Shown here: positions 7,659 to 14,859 of the stretch, in pieces
How the letters are laid out: every line of letters begins with the position of its first letter
Numbering within the stretch: position 1 is the first letter of the stretch
Assembly: GCA_003647715.1 (NCBI GenBank)
Contig: QMNJ01000023.1
Location: 1 to 14,859 of the forward strand
Reading direction: 5' to 3'
DNA length: 14,859 nt
From: Candidatus Coatesiibacteriota bacterium
GTDB lineage: Bacteria; RBG-13-66-14; B26-G2
Notes under the pieces: model-generated
Seen by the model: only the letters and a program-made list of their open reading frames with translations
What the model was told of the DNA's origin: nothing
Database searches by the model: none
Made by a program: the position numbers and the translations under genes

Positions 7659-8804
7659 GTGAATAGGTATGAGACATTAATAGTTGGTTCTACAATGTTA
7701 TTGTTGTTAATTGGTATATATGCTGTATATAGTGCTTCAGGTCCTATTGCCTATTTGCAACACAATGGAGATGTGGGATATTTCTTCAGAAGGCAGGTAA
7801 TGGCTCTGGGTATTGGCATTGCAGGTTTTCTTACCCTCTGGCGGCTAAACTATAATGTGATAATTGAATTATCCCCAGTGCTTTTTGGGATAAATATTGT
7901 AATGCTTGTTGCACTCTTCGGATTTGGAACTGGAAGGTGTGGTGTTAATCGTTGGCTCCCCCTAGGCAATGGATTATATATCCAGCCATCTCTCATAACT
8001 CTGGTTACCGTGCCTTTGTTCATATCATATATCAGAAAGAAGAATAGGAGTAATAGCCAGAGTGCTTCTAAGGCAGAGTGGATTGCTCTTGGTGTTCTCA
8101 GCGTGCTGTTTCTACTGATAGCATTTGAACCGGATTTGAGTATGGCTTTTGTGGTTGCTGTGGTCACTATGGTTGTGATGTTCGTTGGTGGATTCAGCAT
8201 AAAGCGGTTGCTACTGATAGCGTTTATTATCGGGATTACTGGTCTTATATTCACCTTTGTTGAGAGGTATAGAGTGGAGAGAATCACCTCGTTTGTTGAC
8301 CCGTGGGGAAATAGAAGTGGTACTGGTTATCAGTCGGTTCAGGCATTGATTTCCATTGGTTCAGGCGGATTCTTTGGTAAGGGTCTCTGCCATGGAATGC
8401 AGAAATTCTTCTATCTTCCAGCGCCTCATACTGATTTTGTTTACCCCGTCATCGCTGAGGAATTAGGTTTATGGGGTTGCACCGTAGTACTTCTGGGCTT
8501 TGTGGTGCTTATTGGGGCGGGGATGAAGGCGGCGATAAGGTCTGGTTCAATAGTTTCTGCTATTGTTGGAACCGGAATGGTCTCTATTATCGCTATCCCT
8601 GCTATAGTCAATCTTGGAATGGCAACAGGTCTATTGCCGGTTGTGGGAGTACCACTTCCTTTTATAAGTTATAGCGGGACAGGTCTGGTTGTTGCACTCT
8701 CTGGGATGGGAATACTTGCCAGTATAGCAAGAATTGGTGATAGATATGCAGATGATGTATTAGGAGAGGTTGGAGCTTTTGATTATAATGGGGTGGAGTT
8801 ATGA
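7659..8804 (+). CDS. ftsW: FtsW, SEDS-family septal glycosyltransferase
   Basis: A multi-pass SEDS protein that polymerises lipid II into glycan strands at the septum together with FtsI. The 381 residues are mostly hydrophobic helices. The catalytic loop is intact as LPAPHTDFVYPVIAEELG, where Asp259 corresponds to the essential Asp of FtsW/RodA. Arg98-Trp99 of the conserved RW element and the C-terminal VPLPFISYSGT (usually SYGGS) are present. It is divergent in TM4: where the family has a charged R...QPxExxK stretch, this protein reads LYIQPSLITLV (106-116), so those charged positions are Tyr107, Leu112 and Leu115. The GTG start directly follows the murD stop, with GGGGG at 7647-7651 seven bases upstream. 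FtsW rather than RodA is inferred from dcw location. Confidence 0.94.
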   Translation: MNRYETLIVGSTMLLLLIGIYAVYSASGPIAYLQHNGDVGYFFRRQVMALGIGIAGFLTLWRLNYNVIIELSPVLFGINIVMLVALFGFGTGRCGVNRWLPLGNGLYIQPSLITLVTVPLFISYIRKKNRSNSQSASKAEWIALGVLSVLFLLIAFEPDLSMAFVVAVVTMVVMFVGGFSIKRLLLIAFIIGITGLIFTFVERYRVERITSFVDPWGNRSGTGYQSVQALISIGSGGFFGKGLCHGMQKFFYLPAPHTDFVYPVIAEELGLWGCTVVLLGFVVLIGAGMKAAIRSGSIVSAIVGTGMVSIIAIPAIVNLGMATGLLPVVGVPLPFISYSGTGLVVALSGMGILASIARIGDRYADDVLGEVGAFDYNGVEL

Positions 8805-9898
8805 GTCCGCATAGAGAAAATAAGGTAGTAGCGATTGCGGCTGGTGGGACAGGAGGGCATCTGTTTCCAGGCATTGCTCTTGCCCAGGCATTGAAGAGGC
8901 GGGGGGTGGACTCACATTTCATTTTAGGCACTCCAAGAGGCGAGGATAGATGGCTTGACGAATATGGTTTTGAATACACACGCATATCATCTACACCTTT
9001 ATTTCGCAATCTCTCAATCAGAACTGTGAATTCGTCGGTGAAGAATATCATTGCAGTGAAGGAATCGCTTGCGGTGATACATAAGTTAAAGCCAGATATT
9101 GCAGTTGGGATGGGTGCATATACAAGTGGACCATTCTTAATAAGTTGCTATCTGTCATCTGTCCCCTTTGTGTTATTTGAGCAGAACCTTATTCCAGGTC
9201 TTACTAATAAAATGCTTGCCCCTCTATCACTACATACTTTCGTGACATTTGAGGGAACAAAACTGAGGGCGAATTCAATTCATGTGGTTGGGAATCTCAT
9301 TAGGGATGATGTCAAACCAAAGGCGAAGAGTAAAGCGCTTAAAAAGCTTGGTCTAAAAGGTGGAAGACCGGTTCTGGTGGTTATTGGTGGAAGTCAGGGT
9401 GCTGCGACTATTAACAGGACTCTAATTGATGCCTTCAACACCGGCTGGGGTAAGGATTATAGTTTTGTCATTCAGACGGGTATTAAAGATTATGAATATG
9501 TAAGTAGCATCTTCAGGGAGAAGGGGATTGAAGGGATATGCAGGGATTTTTTTGATGATATGGGAGCGGTATATGGAGCGGGTGATTTATATATTGGCAG
9601 GTCGGGTGGCGGTATCTTTGAGGCATTGCTCGCCAACTTGCCTTTAGTATTGATACCCTACCCGTTTGCTACTGGTGACCATCAGAGGGCAAATGCCGAG
9701 TATCTTGAGAAGAAAGGTTCGGCTGTTGTTATTGATGAGAATGATTTGAATGCAGAGGTATTTATGAGAACAGTTGATGCTCTGACCAATGATAAGGATA
9801 GAATGAGGAAGATGGCAGAGAACTCAAAGGGGCTGGCAAAACACGATGCGTCTGATGTGGCAGCAGGAATAATATTAGAGGAGATGGGAGTGAAATAG
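8801..9898 (+). CDS. murG: MurG, lipid I to lipid II GlcNAc transferase
   Basis: A GT-B glycosyltransferase on the inner face of the membrane that adds GlcNAc from UDP-GlcNAc to lipid I, making lipid II. The 365 residues carry both domains. The N-terminal glycine-rich loop is AAGGTGGHLFPG (His20), followed by GMGAYTSGP and FEQNLIPGLTNK. The C-terminal UDP-sugar domain has VVIGGSQGA (196-201) and GRSGGGIFEAL with Glu274, then DHQRANAEYL. The usual HEQN tetrapeptide is FEQN here, a modest deviation. The ATG forms an ATGA overlap with the ftsW stop, so the two are very likely translationally coupled. GGAG (8795-8798) and GGGG (8790-8793) lie just upstream. Confidence 0.96.
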   Translation: MSPHRENKVVAIAAGGTGGHLFPGIALAQALKRRGVDSHFILGTPRGEDRWLDEYGFEYTRISSTPLFRNLSIRTVNSSVKNIIAVKESLAVIHKLKPDIAVGMGAYTSGPFLISCYLSSVPFVLFEQNLIPGLTNKMLAPLSLHTFVTFEGTKLRANSIHVVGNLIRDDVKPKAKSKALKKLGLKGGRPVLVVIGGSQGAATINRTLIDAFNTGWGKDYSFVIQTGIKDYEYVSSIFREKGIEGICRDFFDDMGAVYGAGDLYIGRSGGGIFEALLANLPLVLIPYPFATGDHQRANAEYLEKKGSAVVIDENDLNAEVFMRTVDALTNDKDRMRKMAENSKGLAKHDASDVAAGIILEEMGVK

Positions 9899-9899
9899 A

Positions 9900-11276
9900 G
9901 TGTTTGGAAGAATAAGAAGAATACATATGGTAGGTATAGGTGGTTCAGGGATGAGTGGTATTGCTGAGATACTCAAGAATCTTGGCTTTGAAATTACTGG
10001 CTCTGATATTCAAGAGAGTGGAACAATCACAAATTTGAGGTCTTTAGGTATTCCAATAGAGATAGGGCATAAGGAACATAATGTAGGAGATGCACAGGTG
10101 GTCGTTTACTCAACGGCTATTGCCGAGGATAATCCCGAGCTTGTTTTTGCGAAGCGCGAGAACATCCCTACAATCCCCCGGGCTGAGATGCTTGCTGAGT
10201 TGATGAGGATGAAGGTTGGTATAGCAGTGGCTGGGACACACGGGAAGACCACGACAACATCTATGGTTGCATCGGTTTTAGAGGCAGGTGGTCTTAACCC
10301 CACCATGGTAATAGGTGGAAGATTGAAGATGTTGGGCAGAGGTGCTTATTTAGGTAAGGGCGATTACTTCGTGGTTGAGGCAGATGAGAGCGACAGAACA
10401 TTTCTTCTCTATTCACCGGTCTATGTTGTGGTTACCAATATAGATTTAGAGCACATTGATAATTACACTGGTATTGACGACCTGAAGGAGACATTTGCTC
10501 AATTCATCAACAAGGTTCCTTTCTATGGATGTGCTTTTCTTTATGGTGATGACAGAAACCTGGTGGATATATTCCCGACCATCAGAAGGAGATACAAAAC
10601 CTATGGATTCGCGTCTGAGCATGACTTAGTAGCGAGGAACATTGAACTGCATGAAGATAGTTCTCTATTTGACCTGTATATCAGCGGTGAAAATATGGGG
10701 AGAATGAAGGTGAACATGCCGGGTGAGCATATGGTATTGAATGCTCTCTCAGCTATAGGCATGGGCTTTGAGCTCGGGATACCAGTTGATGTTATAGGCG
10801 ACGCACTGGCGGAATTTGAGGGTGTGGAGATGAGATTTGAGGTTCTGGGGGAGGTTGGTGAAGTGATGGTAATGCACGACTATGCCCACCATCCGACTGA
10901 GATAAAAGCAACCCTTGACACGCTGTCAAGGACATATAACAGGAGGATATTTGCGGTTTTTCAACCGCATCTGTATTCAAGGACCCGGTATTTTATGGAT
11001 GAATTTGCCAAATCGTTTTTTAACGCATATTTTGTGGTGATTACAGATATATACCCGGCGAGGGAGGAGCCCATACCTGGTGTCAGGGCTGAGGAGATAG
11101 TGATGAAGGCGAGGGAGTTTGGACACAAAAGAGCAGAATATATACAGAATAAGGCAGATATCCCCGCCTTCATCACCTCCTTTGTTGATAAGGGAGATAT
11201 GATTGTATTTCTTGGTGCGGGGGATATATGGAAGACGGCGAGGAAGACCTTACAATGGCTGAAGGAGGAGTTGTGA
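9900..11276 (+). CDS. murC: MurC, UDP-MurNAc:L-alanine ligase
   Basis: The first amino-acid ligase of the pathway: it joins L-alanine to UDP-MurNAc using ATP in the cytoplasm. The 458 residues open with RRIHMVGIGGSGMSGIAE, the characteristic MurC nucleotide-binding start, followed by VVVYSTAI. The ATPase domain has the MurC-type P-loop G112-THGKT-T118, then EADESDRTFL and VVTNIDLEHIDNY. The C-terminal domain has HDYAHHPTEIKATL and FQPHLYSRT, both diagnostic for MurC. The GTG start lies one base after murG, with GGGAG (9886-9890) nine bases upstream. The 3' end reads into the murB start region as a GTGA overlap. Nothing is missing. Confidence 0.97.
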   Translation: MFGRIRRIHMVGIGGSGMSGIAEILKNLGFEITGSDIQESGTITNLRSLGIPIEIGHKEHNVGDAQVVVYSTAIAEDNPELVFAKRENIPTIPRAEMLAELMRMKVGIAVAGTHGKTTTTSMVASVLEAGGLNPTMVIGGRLKMLGRGAYLGKGDYFVVEADESDRTFLLYSPVYVVVTNIDLEHIDNYTGIDDLKETFAQFINKVPFYGCAFLYGDDRNLVDIFPTIRRRYKTYGFASEHDLVARNIELHEDSSLFDLYISGENMGRMKVNMPGEHMVLNALSAIGMGFELGIPVDVIGDALAEFEGVEMRFEVLGEVGEVMVMHDYAHHPTEIKATLDTLSRTYNRRIFAVFQPHLYSRTRYFMDEFAKSFFNAYFVVITDIYPAREEPIPGVRAEEIVMKAREFGHKRAEYIQNKADIPAFITSFVDKGDMIVFLGAGDIWKTARKTLQWLKEEL

Positions 11277-12175
11277 TAGACCAGAAGATATTTGATGGAC
11301 TTGGGGACATTGAGATTCTCAAGAAAGAACCGATGGCTTACCATACCTCATTCCACATAGGTGGACCTGCTGAGTATCTGGTTACGCCCCACACAGTTGA
11401 TTCTTTGAGGATGTTGGTTAGGAGATTGAATGATAGTGGCATTGAGCCATTTATAATAGGTGCAGGGACAAATATCCTGGTTGGTGATAAAGGTATTAGT
11501 GATGTAGTAGTCAAGGTATATGAGTTCAAGTGTGCAGACAGATTTGAAGAGGATTATTGCTATCTTTGTGGTGGTGATTTACTGACTGCGAAGGTGAAGA
11601 TGCTATCTAGTAGGGGATTTAAGTGTCTCCAGTGGGCTTATGGTATTCCGGGGACTGTTGGGGGTGCTGTTCATATGAATGCAGGCGCATTCGGCTCTGA
11701 TATCAGTGAGTGGCTCGTAAATGTTGAGGTAGTTGACCCATCTGGAGAGGTCAGGTTAATAGAGAGGTGTGATATAAACTTTGGATATCGCAGGTCTGAT
11801 GTATCAAAGTGCGGGATTGTTGTAGGTGCATCGTTTAGATTTGAGAGAGAAGACCCTGAGAGATTAGTGAGAGAGATAGATGAATATATGGAGATAAGGC
11901 GCCAGCGTCATCCTCTTGATTATCCAAACGCTGGTTCCATATTCAAGAATCCGTCAAAGGAGACACCAGCGGGGAAGCTTATTGAGGAAGTGGGGTTGAA
12001 GGGAAGTCGTGTGGGGGATGCTATGGTCTCCAAGAAGCATGCGAACTTCATAGTAAATCTGGGACGAGCCAGTGCTAAGGATGTTTTAGAACTAATTAGG
12101 AGGATTCAGGACGAGGTATGGCACAAGTTTGATATCTTTCTTGAACCCGAGATATGCATAGCAGGTGAATTATGA
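11273..12175 (+). CDS. murB: MurB, UDP-N-acetylenolpyruvoylglucosamine reductase
   Basis: An FAD flavoenzyme that reduces UDP-GlcNAc-enolpyruvate with NADPH to UDP-MurNAc, the substrate of MurC encoded just before it. With this start it has 300 residues. The FAD domain shows TSFHIGGPAEYLV, GAGTNILVGDKG and GIPGTVGGAVHMNAGAFG, then FGYRRSD. The reductase part has NAGSIFKNP with the proton-donor serine at 222, then SKKHANFIVN and a terminal LEPEI. I chose GTG 11273 because AAGGAGG (11262-11268) lies four bases upstream and it gives a GTGA overlap with murC. An in-frame ATG at 11228 would overlap murC by 49 bases and add 15 residues outside the conserved domain. murB here sits where ddl is found in some other dcw clusters. 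Confidence 0.95.
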   Translation: MIDQKIFDGLGDIEILKKEPMAYHTSFHIGGPAEYLVTPHTVDSLRMLVRRLNDSGIEPFIIGAGTNILVGDKGISDVVVKVYEFKCADRFEEDYCYLCGGDLLTAKVKMLSSRGFKCLQWAYGIPGTVGGAVHMNAGAFGSDISEWLVNVEVVDPSGEVRLIERCDINFGYRRSDVSKCGIVVGASFRFEREDPERLVREIDEYMEIRRQRHPLDYPNAGSIFKNPSKETPAGKLIEEVGLKGSRVGDAMVSKKHANFIVNLGRASAKDVLELIRRIQDEVWHKFDIFLEPEICIAGEL

Positions 12176-12963
12176 AGGTTTTACTAACTGTAGAGAGAAG
12201 GATAAAAGCACCTGATAAGGAGTCATTCTCTTCTGCGGGAGTGAAGAGAAGAGGTGGTAGAGTGAAGGTTCTGGTTTTAATATTCTCAGTTCTGATATGT
12301 ATGTCTCTGGTTGCAGCAAAGATAATCGCATATACGGGTGTGACAGAGATAAAGAAGATTGAAGTCAAAAGTAATGTTAAAGGGATAGAGGATAAAGTTG
12401 TGAGAATAGCCGGCTTTGAGAGGGGTATGGAGATAAGCTCGGGTCTTCTTAAACGGGCGGAAAATAAACTGATTGAGAGCCGATACTTTAGCACTGCTAC
12501 CGTATCTGCTGACTTAAGAGGGAGGGTGAAGATAACAGTTGTTGCAAGAATACCTGTTGGTGTTGTCTTAGTTGATGGGCATGCTTATCAGGTAGATAGC
12601 GAGGGCGTGATATTGCCTGAGGATTTGATTGTAGATTGGTCATATCTTCCACTTGTGAAATATGATGAAAGTATGTTCAGTTCAAAGGATAAGAGATTCA
12701 AGAATTTTGTGGTGGGAGATTTTTTAAGAAGAGCAAGTGGGTTGTCATATGGAGTAGTAAATAGAATTGAATATGTTGACCTGACATCCTCTATTGTGCA
12801 TACCTTTGATGATGTAGATATCCTGGTTTGTGATGAATTGGAGGTAAAGGATTTTTTTCGCCTGGCATACATATACCCCTGGATGGTTGATATGGGAGTG
12901 GATAGGATTGATATTCGTTTTAAGGACAGGATAATAGTTCATAGAGAGGAAGGGGAGAGGTAG
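12172..12963 (+). CDS. ftsQ: FtsQ/DivIB-like cell division protein
   Basis: A bitopic membrane protein with a periplasmic POTRA domain that links the early division ring to FtsL and FtsW-FtsI. The 263 residues have a basic cytoplasmic tail of about 30 residues (KRRGGRVK), one membrane helix at about 31-50, then a POTRA-like segment from about 56 that opens with IKKIEVKSN and has GFERGMEI and RIPVGVVLVDG, the usual POTRA to beta-domain transition. A conserved-looking beta domain follows. FtsQ diverges strongly between phyla, so the call combines topology, these short motifs and position between murB and ftsA. The ATG overlaps the murB stop as ATGA, with AGGTGA (12163-12168) upstream. Confidence 0.9.
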   Translation: MKVLLTVERRIKAPDKESFSSAGVKRRGGRVKVLVLIFSVLICMSLVAAKIIAYTGVTEIKKIEVKSNVKGIEDKVVRIAGFERGMEISSGLLKRAENKLIESRYFSTATVSADLRGRVKITVVARIPVGVVLVDGHAYQVDSEGVILPEDLIVDWSYLPLVKYDESMFSSKDKRFKNFVVGDFLRRASGLSYGVVNRIEYVDLTSSIVHTFDDVDILVCDELEVKDFFRLAYIYPWMVDMGVDRIDIRFKDRIIVHREEGER

Positions 12964-12966
12964 ATT

Positions 12967-14202
12967 ATGGGATATAGAGAACCTATATTTGCACTAGATA
13001 TTGGAACATCAAAGATATGCGCAATATTGTGTGAGCAGGGTGATGGTGGTCTCAGAGTGATAGGTGTGGGTGTGTCACCTGCCTATGGTCTAAAGGAGGG
13101 CAATATATCAAGTTTAGAGGAGGTATCTCGTTCTATTAGTGTGGCTGTGAATTCTACCGAGCAGATGTCTGGAATAAGGGCGGAGGATGTTTATATTGGT
13201 GTAAATGGCTCGCATCTTGATGGAGTAGATAACCTTGGAATGATTACACTTCCACGCTCAAGTAGGGGTGTAACCCAGGGTGATATCAAAAGGGTGATAG
13301 AGGCAGCAAAGACATTTAATCTTCCTGAGGAGAATGTGGTGGTTGACATACTGGCACAGGAGTTCATAATTGATGGACAGAGCGGAGTCAGGAATCCGCT
13401 TGGTATGGGTGGAAAGCGTCTTGAGGTGGTAATCTATATCGTTACCTGTAAGAGGAGTTTCGCAGTCAATATAAAGAGGGCGGTGGAGAAGGAAGGGTAT
13501 AGTTATGCCAGATTGGTTCCCATACCGGTGGCATTGTCCGACCTTCTGATTAAACCAGGCGAGAAGGATATGGGCTCAGTGCTAATAGACATCGGTGGTT
13601 TTGAGACCACTGCAGTAATATACATTGATAATAAGATTGCCAATATGTTCACCGTTCCTCTTGGCGCCGAGCATCTTACCAGAGACCTTTCTATAGGTTT
13701 GAGGATTGCACCGGAAGAGGCAGAGGAGTTGAAACTATCTTATGGATGTGTTCATAAGTCGGTTCTGGAGGAGAAGGAGATAGAGGTAATGGGGGTGGGT
13801 GGAAGGTCAGAAAGGAAGGTATCTACCGAAAGGGTCTTTGACATTCTTGAGGCGCGAATGGAGGAGATATACAGGATGATTCTGGTAAATATGAACAAGA
13901 ATGGTTTTGGTGGTTACCTCGCGGGGGGTGTAGTTCTAACCGGTGGCGGTGCTAATATCAATGGAGCGGTGGAGCTGGCAGAGGATGTATTCAACTTGAA
14001 TACAAAGATAGGCACCTTGGAGGGAATAGAGTGGATAAGCGGGTTTGATGATGACCCATCTTATCATGCATCTATTGCAATTGCTAGTTATGTAATGAGG
14101 CACAGGATGGAATCAGATTCAATATTGGAGATGGGTAGATACAGGGGCTTCTTTAGAGGTGTAGGTGAATGGTTTAAGGGACTTTTTAGTTTGGGAGATT
14201 AA
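12967..14202 (+). CDS. ftsA: FtsA, actin-like membrane anchor of FtsZ
   Basis: An actin-fold ATPase that tethers FtsZ filaments to the membrane and helps activate septal synthesis. The 411 residues show phosphate-1 FALDIGTSKICAI near the N-terminus, the 1C domain region with VYIGVNGSHL and LPRSSRGVTQGDI, LAQEFIIDGQSGVRNPLGM, and the adenosine motif VVLTGGGANINGA near the C-terminus. The phosphate-2 loop is unusual: it reads DIGGFETTAVIY (208-219) rather than the common DIGGGTTDIA. The last 20 residues (RGFFRGVGEWFKGLF) form an obvious amphipathic membrane-targeting helix, as in other FtsA proteins. It begins three bases after ftsQ, behind a GAGAGG ribosome site ending at 12960. Confidence 0.96.
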   Translation: MGYREPIFALDIGTSKICAILCEQGDGGLRVIGVGVSPAYGLKEGNISSLEEVSRSISVAVNSTEQMSGIRAEDVYIGVNGSHLDGVDNLGMITLPRSSRGVTQGDIKRVIEAAKTFNLPEENVVVDILAQEFIIDGQSGVRNPLGMGGKRLEVVIYIVTCKRSFAVNIKRAVEKEGYSYARLVPIPVALSDLLIKPGEKDMGSVLIDIGGFETTAVIYIDNKIANMFTVPLGAEHLTRDLSIGLRIAPEEAEELKLSYGCVHKSVLEEKEIEVMGVGGRSERKVSTERVFDILEARMEEIYRMILVNMNKNGFGGYLAGGVVLTGGGANINGAVELAEDVFNLNTKIGTLEGIEWISGFDDDPSYHASIAIASYVMRHRMESDSILEMGRYRGFFRGVGEWFKGLFSLGD

Positions 14203-14246
14203 TGAATGGAGACGAAGATCTTTTTAAGCAGGAGGTTATAATATGA
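14202..14246 (+). CDS. 14-codon bridging mini-ORF between ftsA and ftsZ
   Basis: The ATG at 14202 is formed on the ftsA stop codon (TAATG). It reads MNGDEDLFKQEVII and ends at TGA 14244-14246, which overlaps the ftsZ ATG as ATGA. GGGAG at 14193-14197, inside ftsA, sits four bases upstream. Its geometry would let ribosomes leaving ftsA restart and terminate exactly on the ftsZ start, so a leader or coupling role is possible. It matches no family I know, and at this length it could occur by chance. The ftsZ Shine-Dalgarno lies inside it. Confidence 0.3.
   Translation: MNGDEDLFKQEVII
14230..14235 (+). promoter_or_regulatory. Strong Shine-Dalgarno of ftsZ
   Basis: A full AGGAGG lies seven bases before the ftsZ ATG at 14243. 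It is among the strongest ribosome sites in the window, comparable only to the murB site. This fits the general need for FtsZ in large excess over FtsA from the same message, and it fixes the ftsZ start. Confidence 0.75.
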
Positions 14247-14859
14247 TAGATGGTATGGATGTTTCACCACCATTGAGGTTTGAAGAGGAATATACAACCC
14301 CGGCGGTGATAAAGGTGATAGGTGTTGGTGGCGGAGGTTGTAACGCTGTTAATCATATGATTGAGTCCAAGATTAAAGGGGTTGAGTTCATTGCGGTAAA
14401 CACGGATGCACAGGCGCTTAGGATGTCAAGGGCGCTTCAGAAGATGCAGATTGGCTCAAACATCACCAGGGGTCTTGGCTCCGGTGCCAATCCAGAGATA
14501 GGGAGATTAGCGGCAGAGGAAGATAGACAGGCATTGAAGAAGGCGCTGGATGGAGCAGATATGGTGTTCATAACTGCAGGTATGGGAGGTGGAACTGGGA
14601 CAGGTGCCTGTCCTGTTATTGCTGAGATAGTTCAGGAGATAGGTGCTCTGTGTGTTGCTGTTGTTACCAGACCATTCAGTTTTGAGGGAAAGAGAAGGCA
14701 TATACAGGCAGAACAGGGAATACAGGATTTGAGCGCAATGGTTGATACCATAATAGTTATTCCCAATGAGAGGTTATTCGCTATAGTTGATGAAGAGACA
14801 AATTTTGTTGATGCTTTTCGCCTTGCGGATGATGTATTAAAGCAGGCGGTTAAGGGCAT
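14243..14859 (+). CDS. ftsZ: FtsZ, tubulin-like division GTPase (3' truncated by window edge)
   Basis: A self-assembling GTPase that forms the cytoplasmic Z ring. About 205 codons are present and the frame is open to the right edge, so the C-terminal part of the GTPase domain and the FtsA-binding tail are off the window. A short N-terminal extension (1-20) precedes VIKVIGVGGGGCNAVNHM (22-39), then FIAVNTDAQAL and the tubulin signature GGGTGTG at 115-121 within FITAGMGGGTGTGACP. VVTRPFSFEGKRR and VIPNERLF follow. The start at 14243 is set by AGGAGG seven bases upstream. It lies 40 bases after ftsA, the longest spacer in the operon. The identity is certain. Confidence 0.97.
   Translation, partial: MIDGMDVSPPLRFEEEYTTPAVIKVIGVGGGGCNAVNHMIESKIKGVEFIAVNTDAQALRMSRALQKMQIGSNITRGLGSGANPEIGRLAAEEDRQALKKALDGADMVFITAGMGGGTGTGACPVIAEIVQEIGALCVAVVTRPFSFEGKRRHIQAEQGIQDLSAMVDTIIVIPNERLFAIVDEETNFVDAFRLADDVLKQAVKG

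Noticed and set aside
14237..14242. A perfect TATAAT just before the ftsZ ATG, as a possible ftsZ promoter.
   Set aside because: Transcription would begin after the ATG and lose the AGGAGG site, and at 17-base spacing the upstream hexamer is GAAGAT, unlike a -35 element.
1..14859. Mobile elements, CRISPR arrays, tRNAs, horizontally acquired islands or a hidden accessory system.
   Set aside because: Every stretch is accounted for by core dcw genes with uniform codon habits and tiny spacers; no long repeats or cloverleaf-like segments were noticed.

Overview
The window is one unbroken division and cell wall (dcw) gene cluster. Fourteen protein genes all lie on the + strand, in the order mraZ, rsmH (mraW), ftsL, ftsI, murF, mraY, murD, ftsW, murG, murC, murB, ftsQ, ftsA, ftsZ, and ftsZ is cut by the right edge. 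There is no gene-free stretch over 300 bases, and I see no RNA gene, mobile element, CRISPR array or phage gene. The source is a walled bacterium that divides by the FtsZ/FtsA route. The base composition is moderately AT-leaning, the sense strand is purine-rich, and arginine is mostly AGA/AGG with frequent ATA isoleucine. I cannot assign a phylum. The gene order, murB between murC and ftsQ, and a class B PBP with PASTA domains are compatible with several deep or uncultivated lineages.

Layout. Bases 1-62 hold the upstream control region: three TGGTA boxes at an exact 10-base period, which look like MraZ-type operators. Bases 63-1418 encode the regulator MraZ and the 16S rRNA methyltransferase RsmH. 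Bases 1430-3813 encode the septal FtsL and the septal transpeptidase FtsI (two PASTA repeats). Bases 3791-7658 carry MurF, MraY and MurD. Bases 7659-12175 carry FtsW, MurG, MurC and MurB. Bases 12172-14859 carry FtsQ, FtsA and the first two-thirds or so of the FtsZ GTPase domain.

How they work together. MurB, MurC, MurD and MurF build UDP-MurNAc-pentapeptide in the cytoplasm. MraY and MurG turn it into lipid II. FtsW and FtsI polymerise and cross-link it at the septum, under control of FtsQ/FtsL and the FtsA-tethered FtsZ ring. Junctions are tight: ATGA or GTGA overlaps, zero to a few bases elsewhere, and a longest spacer of only 40 bases, before ftsZ. Translational coupling along one long transcript is therefore likely.

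The points worth a second look are: no murE and no ddl; the variant MraZ boxes; an FtsW whose normally charged TM4 motif has become hydrophobic; an FtsA with a degenerate phosphate-2 loop; and a 14-codon mini-ORF that exactly bridges the ftsA stop and the ftsZ start. I found no clearly new multi-gene system. This is a core housekeeping locus with some unusual details.
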